The notes beneath the pieces were generated by a model. The model did not search any database, was not told the origin of the DNA, and saw nothing but the letters and a program-made list of their open reading frames with translations. DNA of 64,000 bases, taken from contig NC_052143.2 of NCBI RefSeq assembly GCF_016086655.4, forward strand, positions 23,823,886 to 23,887,885. Direction: 5' to 3'. This document shows positions 11,476-23,984 of this stretch, one piece after another; within the stretch, counting starts at the first letter, position 1, and the number at the start of each line of letters is the position of its first letter. A program made the position numbers and the translations under genes. This DNA is from Lepeophtheirus salmonis (Eukaryota; Arthropoda; Copepoda; Siphonostomatoida; Caligidae).

Positions 11476-12450
11476 GTTCTTCTTAATTTACTAATTTTAT
11501 TACTTACTTTGTCTTTGGTTCGAATCCGTTACATTGTGAAACTTTTTTTATGTTTATAAATTTTGAGGCAATTACTTAGTGCCGGATTAAGCCTTTTTTT
11601 TTGTATGTTTTAGCATTAAAAAAACAAACTAACTTGAAGTTTGGAATTAATGGATCTTCCATTAATTATGCAAAGAATATACTCGAGTGAATTGAAGGTT
11701 TTAGTTCAGCAGCAATATTGATTTGATTTCCTCTTTTTCGGGGAAAATAACCCGATATTAGATTCTGAAATTTTTTTAAACTTTCCAAGAATTATTTACA
11801 CTTATTTCATGAAAGAAATAATATATTTATATACAAATTTATCATTGATTAGACATAATGTTGATGGACAAAACATCCAACAGTCCATATGTCAAACGTA
11901 CAAAATATTGATCTAAACATGTTCATAAAATATGCAAAAAATTCATAGAAAAGGAATTAATGTAATTTTTTAAAAGGTAAATTTACATTAATTGATTGCA
12001 ATTTCATCATAACCTCAGATCTTTTCTTTTTTTTACATTTCCTTTAACCCATGTTTCTTATATTTCGAAATATTCTTATAAAAATGGTATATTCAATGTT
12101 TTCTATGTTTGACATTATGTACTTTTATGTTTTGCCTATCAGCATTCTAGTGCTAAACTTTTCAGTTATGGATTTATATTGTATCATTCAACCCTTCCCC
12201 CAAAAACAAGGTGGAAAGATCCAAAATTATATGGTAACTAAATAAGTTTCCCTTCCTAAATGGTATTTATTAGATATAGGGGATATGTTATGTTGATCTA
12301 TTTTCATCAAAGAAAAAATCAAATACCCAAAAATTAAAATGAAAAATACATGATCACCTGGATTTATAAGAAAAATCTCAATACAGTTGAGAAAATCACC
12401 ATAGAAAATGTGTTAAAAAAATATAGGTATATAATCAATTAATTTTTCAG
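11476..12450. other. No gene seen
   Basis: AT-rich intergenic sequence with short frames of low-complexity composition and no supported feature. Confidence 0.4.
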
Positions 12451-12454
12451 AATT

Positions 12455-13095
12455 ATTAATGTTGAGATTCGGTCGAGTTTTTTTCGGTTCGGTCTTAAGT
12501 GATTTTTTCTAGATCGATTTGGACCAATTCTCTGGTCCAGACTGGGTCTCAGACCAAATACCTATTTTTTTTTTGGTCTTACTGTGGACCGACTTTAATT
12601 CTGTGTCATTTTGTAGACCGATTTTAATTCGGTCTTGCTTTATCGACCGATTTTTTTTTACGTCTCAATTTATGGACCAATTTTTTTCGGAATCATATAT
12701 TATGAGACACCAATTTTTTTTTCTAGATCAACTGTCATTCATTTTTTTTCAAAAAAATCTTAAAAGTACACGATAAGTTCTAGAACTAATACTCTATACA
12801 CAGATATAAGAGACGGTGGGATCAAAATTAATCCCAACCATCTCTGTTTAAGTTTCGTATAACGTCATTGTATTTGAAAAAATATATGATGTCATGTTAT
12901 AAACAATTTATTCTTAAAATCCGTCACGACTTTTTTATTGGGACCGAACAAGACTGAATTTTTCCTTTCGACCGATATAGACCAAACTCTCCGTTTGTAC
13001 CTATCTAGACCGAGCTTTTTTGATGGAACGAACTAATTCTGACCAACAAAAATATAATTATCTCAACAGGTATAGGATTTCCAGACCAAAACCCA
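12455..13095. repeat. Degenerate minisatellite built on a GACCGATTTT word
   Basis: The core word GACCGA(T/C)TTTAATTC recurs at 12587, 12616, 12645 and 12675, spacing 29-30 bases, with related words at 12532 and 12552 and scattered ones (ATCGATTTGGACC, GACCGATATAGACC, AGACCGAGC) between 12480 and 12540 and between 12940 and 13090. It is therefore a short tandem array with worn edges. The open frame that crosses it merely translates the repeats (recurring FxxDRF-type peptides) and I do not consider it a gene. Confidence 0.65.
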
Positions 13096-13717
13096 ACATT
13101 AATAATCCTCCCTTCATTTTTAATAATATGCAATATGAATTCAAGTGAAGAAAAGTCTTCCTTACAAAACTTTAATTCATATAATAAATGAAATTATGTT
13201 GCTAATTATCCTTGAATGATGTAAAATGCACGAAACGCGTATAATTTATCATTTATTTTTTTTTGGAAAAGAAATTAATTAGGGATGCATGGAGTCAGTC
13301 ATTAGACGATGTTGCTCATTATTCTTAATCGAAAATAACCACTCTTTTTTATTCAATATAATGCTTATGATTATTTACATCAAACATAAATATCAAAGGT
13401 TTTTATACTACTAAACGAAGTATGATTAGATATCTGCATATCGTACTGAATTATAATTTGATGGTACAATATAGATTCATAGTCTTTTAATAATAAACAT
13501 AGCATCATCAACTATTGTCACAGTTTTTAGTTATCCCACACAAAAACGACATTTTTCTCATTTACACTTACACATTTGAAAATCAAACATAGGAATCACA
13601 CGTTTATTTTAAATTTACATTATTATTGCCATTATTGTGGTAAGAAAAAGTAATGGGACCTTTTAAAAACCTTTTTGCTCAGGTGTTGTTGATCAAATAT
13701 TAAAGTTAAGATTACTA
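13096..13717. other. No gene seen
   Basis: AT-rich sequence. The stretch just before the transposase fragment at 13.76 kb may be the left end of that element, but I could not find a matching inverted end. Confidence 0.35.
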
Positions 13718-13759
13718 TTGAATATGTTAGATGATAAGCGTTCGATTGATGTATATGTT

Positions 13760-14270
13760 GTAAACACAAATTATGTATATGTCGCGATGGAGGCAAGAAG
13801 AGCTATCATAAGCAATTTTATTCGCGCTGGGATGGTCACCTCGGACATCATGAAGGCCTTAAACGTCAGCAAGGCTACAGTATGTTGGGTCGGAAATTGT
13901 TTGGCTGATGGGGGAAACCTTAATGATAAATCCAAGAGTGGAAGACCCACCAAAGTTAATCCTGAATACATCATGGAGGCCCATAAGGTCAACCCAACGA
14001 CGACAATGTCAGAGTACACGAAGAAGAAGAAGTTATATCGGTCTACTGTGGCAAGGAAAGTCGCTTAGTATAATTGAGGGGCTATTCCTATTCAAAAGTC
14101 AAAAATGATCTTCAGTCTTCAGTGATGCCAACAACTCTTGAGTGATCTGAAGCAAAACAGCAACTGGTTAATTTTTTTTCTCTGATGAAAAAACCTTTAC
14201 CGCTCATCCCGTCTACTATAAGCAAAATTTAGTAACACACAACTGGTTTTACCAAACACAAAACTGTAAA
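13760..14270 (+). pseudogene. Tc1/mariner-like transposase relic, HTH domain to first catalytic Asp
   Basis: The frame from 13782 codes a DNA-binding region: RAIISNFIRAGMVTSDIMKA, then LNVSKATVCWV (the recognition helix), then DKSKSGRPTKVNPEYI with the GRP linker motif, then a second helix-turn-helix around TMSEYTKKKKLYRSTVARKV. After a frameshift near 14066, CQQLLSDLKQNSNWLIFF and then FSDEKTFTAHPVYYKQN follow; SDEKTF holds the first aspartate of the DDE triad. The rest of the catalytic domain is missing. The copy therefore keeps the N-terminal half, the reverse of several neighbours that keep only the C-terminal half. The Met at 13718 lies upstream of the homologous region and is probably not the ancestral start. 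Inactive. Confidence 0.8.
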
Positions 14271-14906
14271 TTAAATTTTCTAAGTGTTCGTTTAACTTTT
14301 AAGCATACTCTAAGTTTTTTTCTTTTTATGAAATGTATTGATCGTGGGAAAAAAAAAGAAACTAAAGACATCTAGGTAAAAACGTTGATAAATTTTTAGT
14401 TAACCTAATTATATTTCCAACTCAACAATCACTATTATGTGTACAATAAACATTTTGTAATTGCTCCAACCTCACAATCTTGTAACTAGGAGGGAATAAA
14501 TATTTCTTACTAATGGTGTGTGTGTGTACAATTTCTTTATATTCTACAAATATTTACTCTACTCCTTTTTGACATCTTAATATGTAAAAATATGCCATGC
14601 TGATACTAATAACCAAAATTATAACATCATAACTTAATGTTTGTCAAATTGCAAAGCTGGCTAAAATTACCTTTTCTAGAAAAATTTGTTGTTTTAGGTC
14701 ATTTAAATATATCAAAACAGTCATTTTTCATGTTTTATATGGCGCCATTTAAAAAAACAATATTTTTCATGCAATTTAAAAATGCAAATTCCTCTTGATT
14801 TCTCTCATTCCAAAAGTTCTTTAAATTATACACAAACGTCATTTAATATATTTACCTATGTAACTATACCACTTTGATAAAAAACAATCGATATTTTCAA
14901 ATTTTG
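14271..14906. other. No gene seen
   Basis: AT-rich sequence with a short GT run at about 14516-14526. Nothing else supported. Confidence 0.4.
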
Positions 14907-15147
14907 AATTCAATTCTCATTTGATTCTCAAATTAATTTTATTATTATGTTCGTACAAATGTCCACTAAGTATGTGGGCAATATCAGTAATTTTGTAGTG
15001 TTTATTTGTTTTTGACAAATGAAATGAAAAAAAATCAAGATCTCTAATCTTTTGATTTGACAAAAACAAATTAACAATACAAACATTTTTGGTATTTTTA
15101 CCAAACAAATATAATTAATAATTTGAGAATCAAATGAGAATTGAATT
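14907..15147. mobile_element. MITE-like element, 241 bases, perfect 29-base terminal inverted repeats
   Basis: Bases 14907-14935 (AATTCAATTCTCATTTGATT and nine more) are an exact reverse complement of 15119-15147. The enclosed 183 bases are AT-rich with no transposase, so the element is non-autonomous. Perfect ends in a region where most relics are heavily mutated suggest a fairly recent insertion, or a conserved hairpin. The 63-residue minus-strand frame inside has no recognisable content and I treat it as chance. AATT or ATTAATTA-like words lie at the borders, so the target duplication cannot be set. Confidence 0.7.
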
Positions 15148-16178
15148 ATTAATTAGAAAATAACGAGTTTTTTAAATCATACCTTGTATGTTACAATTTG
15201 CCAACATATTAGATTAAATTTTTATATGATACATTTTTATAATTAACTAGCTATTAATTGAGGATTTCATTTCTTTTTGATTTACGTATATTACTTATTT
15301 ATTACTATATTAATTTGAAAATGATGAACCAATGAACATTGTTATTTTATAATGTATCACATAATCATTAATTATCAGTCAGTATTTTTTATCAGAAAAC
15401 TCATCCATGTATTAAATATCTATCCCTTAATATATCGTAAAAGCTATGGAATCTAAAATCATTGTACTATATAGGATGACAAGGAAATCATTGGTCAAAA
15501 TAACGTCAATTGAAGTTGATTGAAATTTAGCTCATGACTCTTTTTTTTTATTTCGTTAGTATATTGCAACCCAACTATTGAACTGGTAAATATGAAAATA
15601 TACAATTACGTTTAATTTTAATTAAATTCAACTAAAAAATTTAAATTTTTAGTTACCATGGCCTTAGTGACCTTTTCATGATATTTTCAAGTAAAGTAAC
15701 CATTTGAATTCAATTTTAACCCATAAAACGTGCAATAAAAATCTACTTCATCCTAGTCAAAGATGATAACTACAAAAAAATATATTATTTGAATTCATTT
15801 TTGTACATTGTACCAGGTGACATGAACTTCACTCTACGCTCAGAGGCATCACTAAGATATATAATTAATAGTTAGTAATAATTCTCTATTTTCACTATAG
15901 CCACTTCTTTATCAGCAATTCGAGGTTTATAGTTAGTTTTGTTTATTGATGACCAATTTTCTTTGATTCTTTTGAACAAAAGAACATCTGGTAACGATGT
16001 GGGACCCATATACTCATAGAAAGCAGTTCCGATAACTAATTCCATTGTATGGTGTCAACAAGCATATGGTAGATATTTTTGCATAATAACTTTTCAACTT
16101 GAACACAAGTTCCATTATTTTTACCAGTATTTGAACTTGTAGTGTCAAAACAAGAGCAAGGGGTTTATATCTGGCGAG
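15148..16178. other. No gene seen
   Basis: AT-rich sequence. On the minus strand at about 15900-16150 some longer words follow the transposase fragment at 16.18 kb and may be its eroded continuation, but I cannot read a family motif in them. Confidence 0.35.
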
Positions 16179-16448
16179 CTAGGAGGCTACATTTCCTTTT
16201 TCCCATTGCTTAAGGAAGTCTGGAGTGTACTTTTTGCTCTCAGAACGATCATGAGTCTCCCATGCAATTGTTTCTGACCAAAAAGACTTCTCGTAAGCTT
16301 TTGCAACATAGTAAACAGTTAAGTTGGGTACCTTAATTAGCTTAATAATCTCATTGGGCGTGCACCTGGCACGAAGGCACACTACTATGGCCGTACAGGG
16401 TTTGTACTCAGAGGATATCTCAAAGATTTTGTATTTCTTTTTATTCAA
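16179..16448 (-). pseudogene. Transposase N-terminal domain, Tc1/mariner type, truncated
   Basis: An open frame of 89 codons starting MNKKKYKIFEIS carries a helix-turn-helix layout: AIVVCLRARCTPNEIIKLIK, then VPNLTVYYVAKAYEKS (recognition helix), then a basic stretch THDRSESKKYTPDFLKQW. This is the usual opening of one group of Tc1/mariner-like transposases in arthropods. The frame ends at GNVAS and no catalytic domain follows in any frame, so the copy is a 5' fragment. It is the cleanest reading frame among the relics in the first 20 kb, without stops or shifts, but a DNA-binding domain alone would not transpose. A domesticated binding domain cannot be excluded. Confidence 0.6.
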
Positions 16449-16689
16449 TTTTATGAGTTAAATCTGATGAGCACATTTTCATAAATATATATCTTAGGGT
16501 TGCCAAAATATTGAGGTCCAAACGGGTTCCGGATTGAAAATCCAAATCTATATCTATATTAAAAAAGCAAAGTTTGTCTGTATCAATGCTGAAAGTAAAT
16601 CATTTTTGAGTCTAGATATTTGATCTAAGAAATAACGATACAATGGAGGGTGCACTTAACACAAAAAAAATATGTTTATTTCAGGCAGA

Positions 16690-17450
16690 ACTGTAAAGAG
16701 TGCTCCCTGGTGTATATCATCTACATAATGGAGAACACTGCATAATATTTTAAAGTTTTACAATGAATGTATTGTTTAAATTATTTTTATCCTTATTTTC
16801 TTCTATATTAATAAAGCAAGGTTTATTTTTATGTATTAGTATATTTTTAAATGCTTGTAAAAAAGAAATTTGTGGACTAAGAAATAACAGTGTTGTAATA
16901 TTAATGAAATCTTGCAGGCTTTTTGTATATGCCATAGAGGGTGTATACAGAGTGCACTGAATATAGTTGTAAGAACCCAATGCTCTCTTCCCAATTTGTG
17001 GCTGGACAAACCTATTTTCACAATTGAAAAACACATGTATTTACTACAAGGTATTTATTAACACACCAAAATAAAGAGAGAGAGAAACGACTACTACAAA
17101 TAAACAAAAAAGTAGCATGATTATAAACAAACAAGGAACATCGACAGTTAATAAATAAACTACACAACTTCCCTTGAAGTGTCCAATCAAAGAGAATTCC
17201 AATACACTATATCTAACAATAGTGCTCCTTGATGTATCTCATATACATATTTTGGATATAAGAATGTACAATGTTGTCTAATTTTTAGTCCTGTGTGCGT
17301 TTTGTATGTAGCATCAAGTGCGTATACCGGATGCATTACATGTAGTGCTCCTTGATATATATTATATACCGATACAGTATAAAGGAAAAAAATGAGTATA
17401 GTATACAAGGAGCACTGAACAATATTGCTCCCTGATGTATATCATAATTC
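16690..17450. repeat. Repeat array with AGTGCTCC heads and GTATAC tails
   Basis: The head word AGTGCTCC(C/T)TG(A/G)TGTAT or a near variant starts at about 16698, 17220, 17341 and (as ATTGCTCC) 17422. Tail words like GTGTATACAGAGTGCACTGA (about 16941) and GTGCGTATACCGGATGCATT (about 17319) close units. The segment 17220-17342 is one complete unit of about 122 bases, followed directly by a head, so the units are in tandem there. An inverted head, AAGGAGCACTGAA, lies at about 17408. No coding content. Confidence 0.55.
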
Positions 17451-17639
17451 ATTTACATTTACAGTATATGTTAAGAGTATGTAAAATAGGAAATGCTTGT
17501 ACGTAAAAATGAATAAAATCTCATTGGGATTTAGTTCAACACATGTTTTAAAAAAATAGGAAGTTCTTAATATAAAATTTAATCCCTTTGTGCAATCTTT
17601 GAAAAATTGGGAAAATTTAAAATATAGTCAAGAGTCTCG

Positions 17640-18900
17640 GTTAATATAGGAAAGACGACGATCGTTACCCATTGTGAGGAAGATCTGAGGCACAATTTGG
17701 GAAATTCAAGTTCGTCTCAGCGACAACCCTACTTGGGTTCGAAGTGTCCACGTCCACATTGGGAGCCTTAAAAGGAAACGAAGAAAAAAATTAAATCTAT
17801 CGTTGAAAAGAGTTTTAACTTTTTTAAAGGTATATCCAGAACCAGATTTGAAAAGCTCAAGGTCTGGGACCAAATCATAATAACTAAAGTCATCCACATT
17901 TTGAGGTATAATCCTTTCTCCAACGAGATATGTGAACATATTTACAAATTGAGATTATTTATGGGACCATTGGATTTATCTGAGGTTCATGAAAAAATGT
18001 GGTCAATACTAGAGACAGATGTGTAGGTCGTGGGAATCCATTATGAATGACATTCTATATACCATGAGCTCTAACAAACTTCTTAACTTCAATCCAAGGT
18101 TGAGAAGTCGGGACAAGTTTTTAAGGGAAGGAGGACTAACTTCTGTTGGTCAATACACATCTCGTGGAGATACAGAGCTAGGCAATTTCCTTCTATTAAG
18201 TAGAAACAAGAGGTTAGTCTCATGTTACTGTTCCAAAACCAGTAACCTCGAGCCTTCAACACCCTTCTTCATAGCAGTGGAAACACTCTATAATAGTATA
18301 ATAAGGTCTGCAATAAACGGTGATAATAGCGGAGCCTCCTCTATTACTGTCCAGAGAAGATTGGAGAGACTGGACTTGGAAGAAATGGTAAAGGTATTCA
18401 ACTCAAAAACAATATTGAAAAACCACTTTCAGATTCCCATCAAAAATGGTTAAGATACCGATCGACCACCTCTTCTTTATTTACAAATAAATCAAAGCAA
18501 ATGGCTGAGTCTAGAATGTGCTCTTTTTGTAAAGAAGACATCGAGACCTCACTCTGTTTGTTTTATTATTGCACAAAAGTAGCTCCCGTAGTTAAAATGG
18601 TGAATTATATTATCCGTGAAAAGTATAGCTAAGAACCCTGCTCTTCAGATTGGTTTGTAGCAACGTCTTCGAAATACTAACAGAACCTGAAAATTGAATA
18701 TATTATCTCTTAAGTCCAAAGGATAATATATGCGGTTAAAAATAAAATCTTGCCTATTCCAACAAGACTGGAAGAATATGTACTCCACTCAATGGAGATC
18801 CTAGAAACCCTCTCTTCCCAGAAAGAGATTACAGGAAAAGGATAAATGATTACCATGTATAAAGCTTACTGATACATCAGGAAATTCTCTAGGCCAGAGG
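17640..18900 (+). pseudogene. LINE (non-LTR retrotransposon) 3' part, decayed
   Basis: The frame at 18019-18453 (144 codons) and shifted pieces around it read as the C-terminal region of a non-LTR reverse transcriptase protein. The strongest evidence is at about 18500-18600, where CSFCKEDIETSLCLFYYC followed by TKV matches the CCHC-type zinc knuckle and DCxxVxxxW-like end of LINE ORF2 proteins (usual form CxxC, E, HLFxxC). Before it, RYRSTTSSLFTNKSKQMAE resembles the linker region. A frameshift lies near 18450. The reverse transcriptase motifs themselves (FADD box) are not present, so this is a 5'-truncated copy. Upstream of 18019 the frames are closed. Not a host gene. Confidence 0.55.
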
Positions 18901-19264
18901 GATTCGGGATGGCTCTTCTGAGTTATTACTTATTTTAATTAAACAATTAATATTTCAAATTCTTACATTGACTTGTTTGTATTTTTAATTTTTATAATTA
19001 TTATTTGGACATTGGATGTTTTCTGTATTGGACTACAAAATTTTATGATTTTTGACTGATGTGATATGTGTACACAAAAAATTAAAAATTAAAAGAAAAT
19101 GAATGCAACTTTAGATGGGGCTTGGCTACATGAAAAACGGAGAGTAATATCAAGGATTTGATTCACAGTTATCTTTTCAAGTATAAAGCAAGTTTGTCTG
19201 TTTGTCGACGCCTAATAGCTCAAGTCAATACTTTTCATTAAAAAGTGAGTATATCAACATAGTA
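18901..19264. other. No gene seen
   Basis: AT-rich sequence. At about 19190-19205 the words AAGCAAGTTTGTCTGTTTGT appear, similar to AAGCAAAGTTTGTCTGTAT at about 16566; such words are common in dispersed arthropod repeats. Confidence 0.35.
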
Positions 19265-19450
19265 TTAATCCTTGGCGTTAAGTACTTTTACCTTAAAACT
19301 TGCCATAGGTATTTCGCTTTAAAGCGATTTAACCCCCGAGTATATTTTCCTTTAATATATAAATAAATGAAATTTATACGTTTTTTATTTTTACTATTTT
19401 TGGAAATGGATGTTCTTTTTGAGTTTTTTAATCAAAATATGTATTATTTA
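19265..19450 (+). repeat. Dispersed repeat, copy 2 of 3
   Basis: Same word order as the copy at 11.32 kb: TTTCGCTTTAAAGC, then CCTTTAATATATAAATAAAT, then TTTTTGGAAATGGATGT, then ATCAAAATATGTAT. Copy 3 lies inverted about 500 bases to the right, so copies 2 and 3 could be the two ends of one element. Confidence 0.5.
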
Positions 19451-19949
19451 TAACTCTAGAAAATTGTAAATGTTTGTATTCTGTTAGAGTAATGTTGATA
19501 TTTCAATGTATAATATCGAAATCTCACTATGTAATGAGTTTGTACAAAAATAGAACAAATAATTATTAATATTATAATAAGAAAAATAAACAAACACTAC
19601 AACGATTATAATGGAAAAAGGGCTAATCACTTCTCCGTGATCAATTATCATTCGACATGATGGATAATTCAATACAAAAACTCATGAATTAACGAACAAT
19701 CATAATATGAGGGAAAAACAATGATTTTAACTTTGTTATGATCAAAAGAAGAGGCTGTGATGAGGCAAATTCGGCGATGTACTCGAACGTTGGACCGTAG
19801 ATAAAAAAAAGTAAATGAGATAAATGAAAGAGAGGAACATTTTAAAGTTCAGTACAGTTTGATCAATCTGGAATTCGAATAGAAAAATGAAAACGATGGT
19901 CTTTGTGAACCTTCTTTCCTGCACAAATATTACAAAAAATTACATCTTT

Positions 19950-20105
19950 TGATTGGAGAAATCAAGTGGAATATCAATTTCAACCAAAAATAAACAATAG
20001 CAAACTATAAATCTCATTTGGCGAAATATACTTGTAGTAAAATTTACTGTGGGCGAAATGTCCTAATGCAAATTAGTTTATGGCGAAAGTAATGGACACC
20101 AAATC
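19950..20105 (-). repeat. Dispersed repeat, copy 3 of 3 (inverted)
   Basis: On the minus strand it reads TTTCGCC three times at roughly regular spacing, then GAGATTTATAGTTTGC and TTTTTGGTTGAAATTGATAT, matching copies at 11.32 and 19.27 kb. Non-coding. Confidence 0.5.
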
Positions 20106-20576
20106 CTTTAATAACTCCTGATTTGAACTTATGCGAAAACAACCCTCACAGGAAAGACAAATTTTCTAGTTATGTTTTTGCGTACTACAGTTTAAGAGTT
20201 GTTGCTTTAAATGTTTTATTATATTTTTATTTATAACAGGTCATGAACAACTTGTTCAAAATAGCAACTTTCATACAAACTTATAATACAATCCAAATTT
20301 CCATTAAAAATAGTGTAAGTGTCAGTCAGTTGTATATTTTTCTTCTTCAATTGCCTAGAAAATACTTGCAAAAATAAAGTGTATGAAATCGCTTTTCGTT
20401 ATAGGTATATACATAGTTAAATTTAAATGGAGATGAATTGAAATACACTCATTGCATTCATATATATATAAAATCGTGAAACAGTTTATATAAAATGAAT
20501 TGAAAATATTTGAATAGATACCTGTGTGTACACATATTTATGCATTATCCTTATTTGAAAAGTGTTTGTATACATA

Positions 20577-22777
20577 TTAGAGTGGTTCTTAAGATAGTTT
20601 TTTTATAAAATAGTACTCATAAGGGCTCAAAATATCCTTTTGGATAAAAAAAAATTATGTTAAAAAATTTGAACATGATCAATAAATATTTAGAGGTTGC
20701 ACAACGACAATAAGGTTGTTATATTTACTGTTTTTTGGATAAAACTTACATATTTTCTGAAAAAATCTCCACAAAACATAGCAACTCAGCATTAAATAAA
20801 TATTTTAAGTTCTACGGTTGTTCATTTCGCACTGTATATAGCTCGCTCTTTTTTTTAAAATTTCAAATAATGAAAAACATATAATTTTATTTTTAATTTG
20901 ATATTCATAATTTAAAAAATAAATACTTGATGCATCCTTTGGGCCATTCAAGTAGAGACAGGCGTTTTCCCCCCATTTAAAAAAAAATGAATAATAAAGT
21001 ATTACAGCAAAAAAAAGGTTTTTTTTGTGTAAACACTGTTATTGGCCTAATCATTTTCAAAAATGGTGCACAGAGCCTTATAATAAATCTTATAATAAAT
21101 TTTGAAATTTTATTTTCAAAATGTAGTCTTTTAACACTGAATGTTTGTTTTAATATTATCAAACAAAAATTTTAATTTACAATGAGTAATAAGAAAGAGT
21201 TTGCATTCAACATTGACTCTTGATGAGTTTAAGCAGTAAGTACCTCTTTATTTTATACAGTTAATAATCAACATTTTCAAGTACAAATGTTAGAAAATGC
21301 TATTCAAAAAGAGCAAACAAGATCTGTTTTAAAGTATTGGAAGATTTTAATTTGATTAACAAGGTCGTTTTAATGGTACTTGATAAAATAGTTAATAATA
21401 TATAAATCATAATGCATAATTGATTTAAATTGTTGCATAAGTTAAATTTATATTTCATCTGAAGTCGTCATGAAAAAGTCATGATGATACATTATTTAAA
21501 CGTTTTCAAGCACATTGGGACTTACTAACATAAAACACATTTAAATTTAATGAATAAGTCATCAAACATATAAAAAAATATAGCTCAAAGGATACTAAAA
21601 GAAAGGGGTCATTTCAGAGAGAAAATTGTACAGATTATTTGGATCTTACTTGGTGGTACTCTTCCAAGTAGAATATCAGTAGTTATGAAAATCTGGTATA
21701 TTTTTAGCTCTTTCGTTTTTTAAAGTTGGCAAAATGAAAAGTAAATTTTTTTATCCTGAGCTGTTGTCATCATTATTTAAATCCAGAGGAGGTGAGTTCC
21801 TTTTATACTACATTTAATTATATTCCAAGCCTGATTGAACATTTGTGTCTGTACATTAAAGATGCTCAAAAGTCAATTTATACTTACAAGAAAATAGAAT
21901 GTTGATATATGAAAAATGTATTTATTCGTATAAACAGTTTTACATAATATTAAATTGAGGCTGTAATTCCTACATCAAGTCCAAAAAAAATATTTATGTC
22001 AACTCAGCAATTGCTATGGATAAAGCAATACTGAGAAATAAATGTCAAAATCTATTAAAAAAAAATTAAGTATTATATAATGATATTTTGTTGAAAGAAT
22101 TTATCGCTTTATGTGTGTTCGACTTTCCTTTACTAGCAATGACAAAGAAAAAAAATCAAATGCATTGAGGTAACCAATAAGAATGTTGGTATAGCTCTAA
22201 TTAAGGGATACCATTACTTTCTGACAATACACTATTGACAATATCAATTCTTTCTACAAATTGTGTAAGAAAACATATTTTTTTTTTTAAATTTCAGTTG
22301 TAATGCATAATTTAATTCAAGCTCTTTTCTATATTTAGTACTTTAATTCAACCTAAAAAATAATTATTAAATAAAATAAAATAAATAATGCCCTTCATTA
22401 ATAGCAAATGATGAAAAATTTGTGAATTATACGCAGTATTAAAAAACCAATAACTTTTTATGCTTTTTTGATAGAGAGTCGCTGATTTAGGGGGATAACT
22501 TTTGAAAAAAAAAAATCAGAATAAGTTATCATCTAAAGTATTGCAAGTTCTGTATTGTTACGTAATTATAAATTTTAAAATAAATAAGGTAGCTTACTCT
22601 AAAAATGAGTAAAAATGGAAACATTAGGCTATTTGAGGTTCTAAATATTAAATATTAATCTAAATATTACTTGATTATGCTCAAATTTTGTAAAAACTAT
22701 TTTTTTCTTTATAAAAGAAACATTTTTGGACTTTATAAACACTATGTTGGAAAAAAATTATCAGGAACCACTCTAAT
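20577..22777. mobile_element. Candidate 2.2 kb element defined by inverted ends
   Basis: The left end reads TAGAGTGGTTCTTAAGATAG followed by a run of T; the right end gives, on the minus strand, TAGAGTGGTTCCTGATAA followed by a run of T. The first 11 bases are identical and both are flanked by ATAT, which would fit a TA target site. The interior of about 2.1 kb has no recognisable transposase on either strand and no long open frame. It could be a non-autonomous mariner-type element, or an old autonomous one whose gene is unreadable. The inverted match is short, so chance is possible. Confidence 0.45.
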
Positions 22778-23900
22778 ATATATATATTTTGAAATATATT
22801 ATTTTGAACAAATTACAAAGTAATTGAATGTCTATGAGAAATCCCTCATTTATAAAATTATATTTACATATATTATTTAAAACAATGGTTTTAAAAAGAC
22901 GGTACGTTGAGGCGTGTATTTGACCAATTGAAAAATAGTATAAATGTTACACATCACTGAGACTAAAAATGCTTTACTCTGGGGTTATGGGGGTACTTTA
23001 GTGAATTTATTTTTATAAGGGGTACGTTACTGAAATAAATTTGAGAATTCAAGATTTAAAGTATAGATTTACTTTTATGACAAAGTAATAATAATAAAAA
23101 AACTACCATTTATAAAATAATGTTTATTAATTAATCATCTGTAATGAAAAAATCGCTCAAATATGTACAATATAATTATATATAAAGCATTAAATCAAAT
23201 GATTTTTTTTTGCAGAAATGAAGATATATTTTGCCTTTTTAATTAAATAACTGAAAAATATATAATTAATAATTTGACATATTCCACAAATTGTATATGT
23301 TGTGAGTAGGGATGTTGGAATTGTGTACGAATTGCAGATATTACATACAAGCTGCTAACATGTTACAGTATGTAAACAAATAATTTACAGCAATTTCAGA
23401 GGATAATGAAATGATTGAAAGTCCATTAAATTTGCGATATTTTAAGTATCCAAAATTTAATATTTTATCTGGAATATTTTTGTCTAATCAAAACTTATAT
23501 TTTTAAGAGGGACCATTTAAAAAAATCCCAAAGTTATGGTAGTTATGTATAACTATGCCAAACAAAGTACTTTTGGCTTAACTAAGCCATTGGTTGCATC
23601 AATAAATAATGACACAAAGCTACCATCTTAACAACTAATCAATTTATAAACATAAAGTACAGAAGATGAAGGTACTTTATAACCAATATAAACAGTTTAT
23701 TCTGTATCATAAATCAATTTTCCAATTTCATGGCTTCTAGAGGAGTAATACTTCAAATTGAGAAAATATTAAGTTATTAATGTATGAATTGTTTAGTTAT
23801 TGAAATAATAGCTTAAATTTATCAAATATCAATTTCGTGATATCAATACAACTGTTTAGTTTAACCATTGGGTTTCCTAAGAAATAAATTATAACTATTT
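22778..23900. other. No gene seen
   Basis: AT-rich sequence with no supported feature. Confidence 0.4.
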
Positions 23901-23984
23901 ATGGATTAGTTCTGAAAGTCTCCTCTCGTGGAAGTGATCAAATCTCTTCTTTACACTCTACAATAGTACAAATAGTATTTTTTA

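Noticed and set aside
12519..12776. Open frame of 85 codons as a gene
   Set aside because: It translates the 29-30 base repeat and has a repetitive, low-complexity peptide.
18019..18453. 144-codon frame as a host gene
   Set aside because: A LINE-type zinc knuckle follows after a frameshift, and upstream frames are closed, so a LINE relic is more likely.
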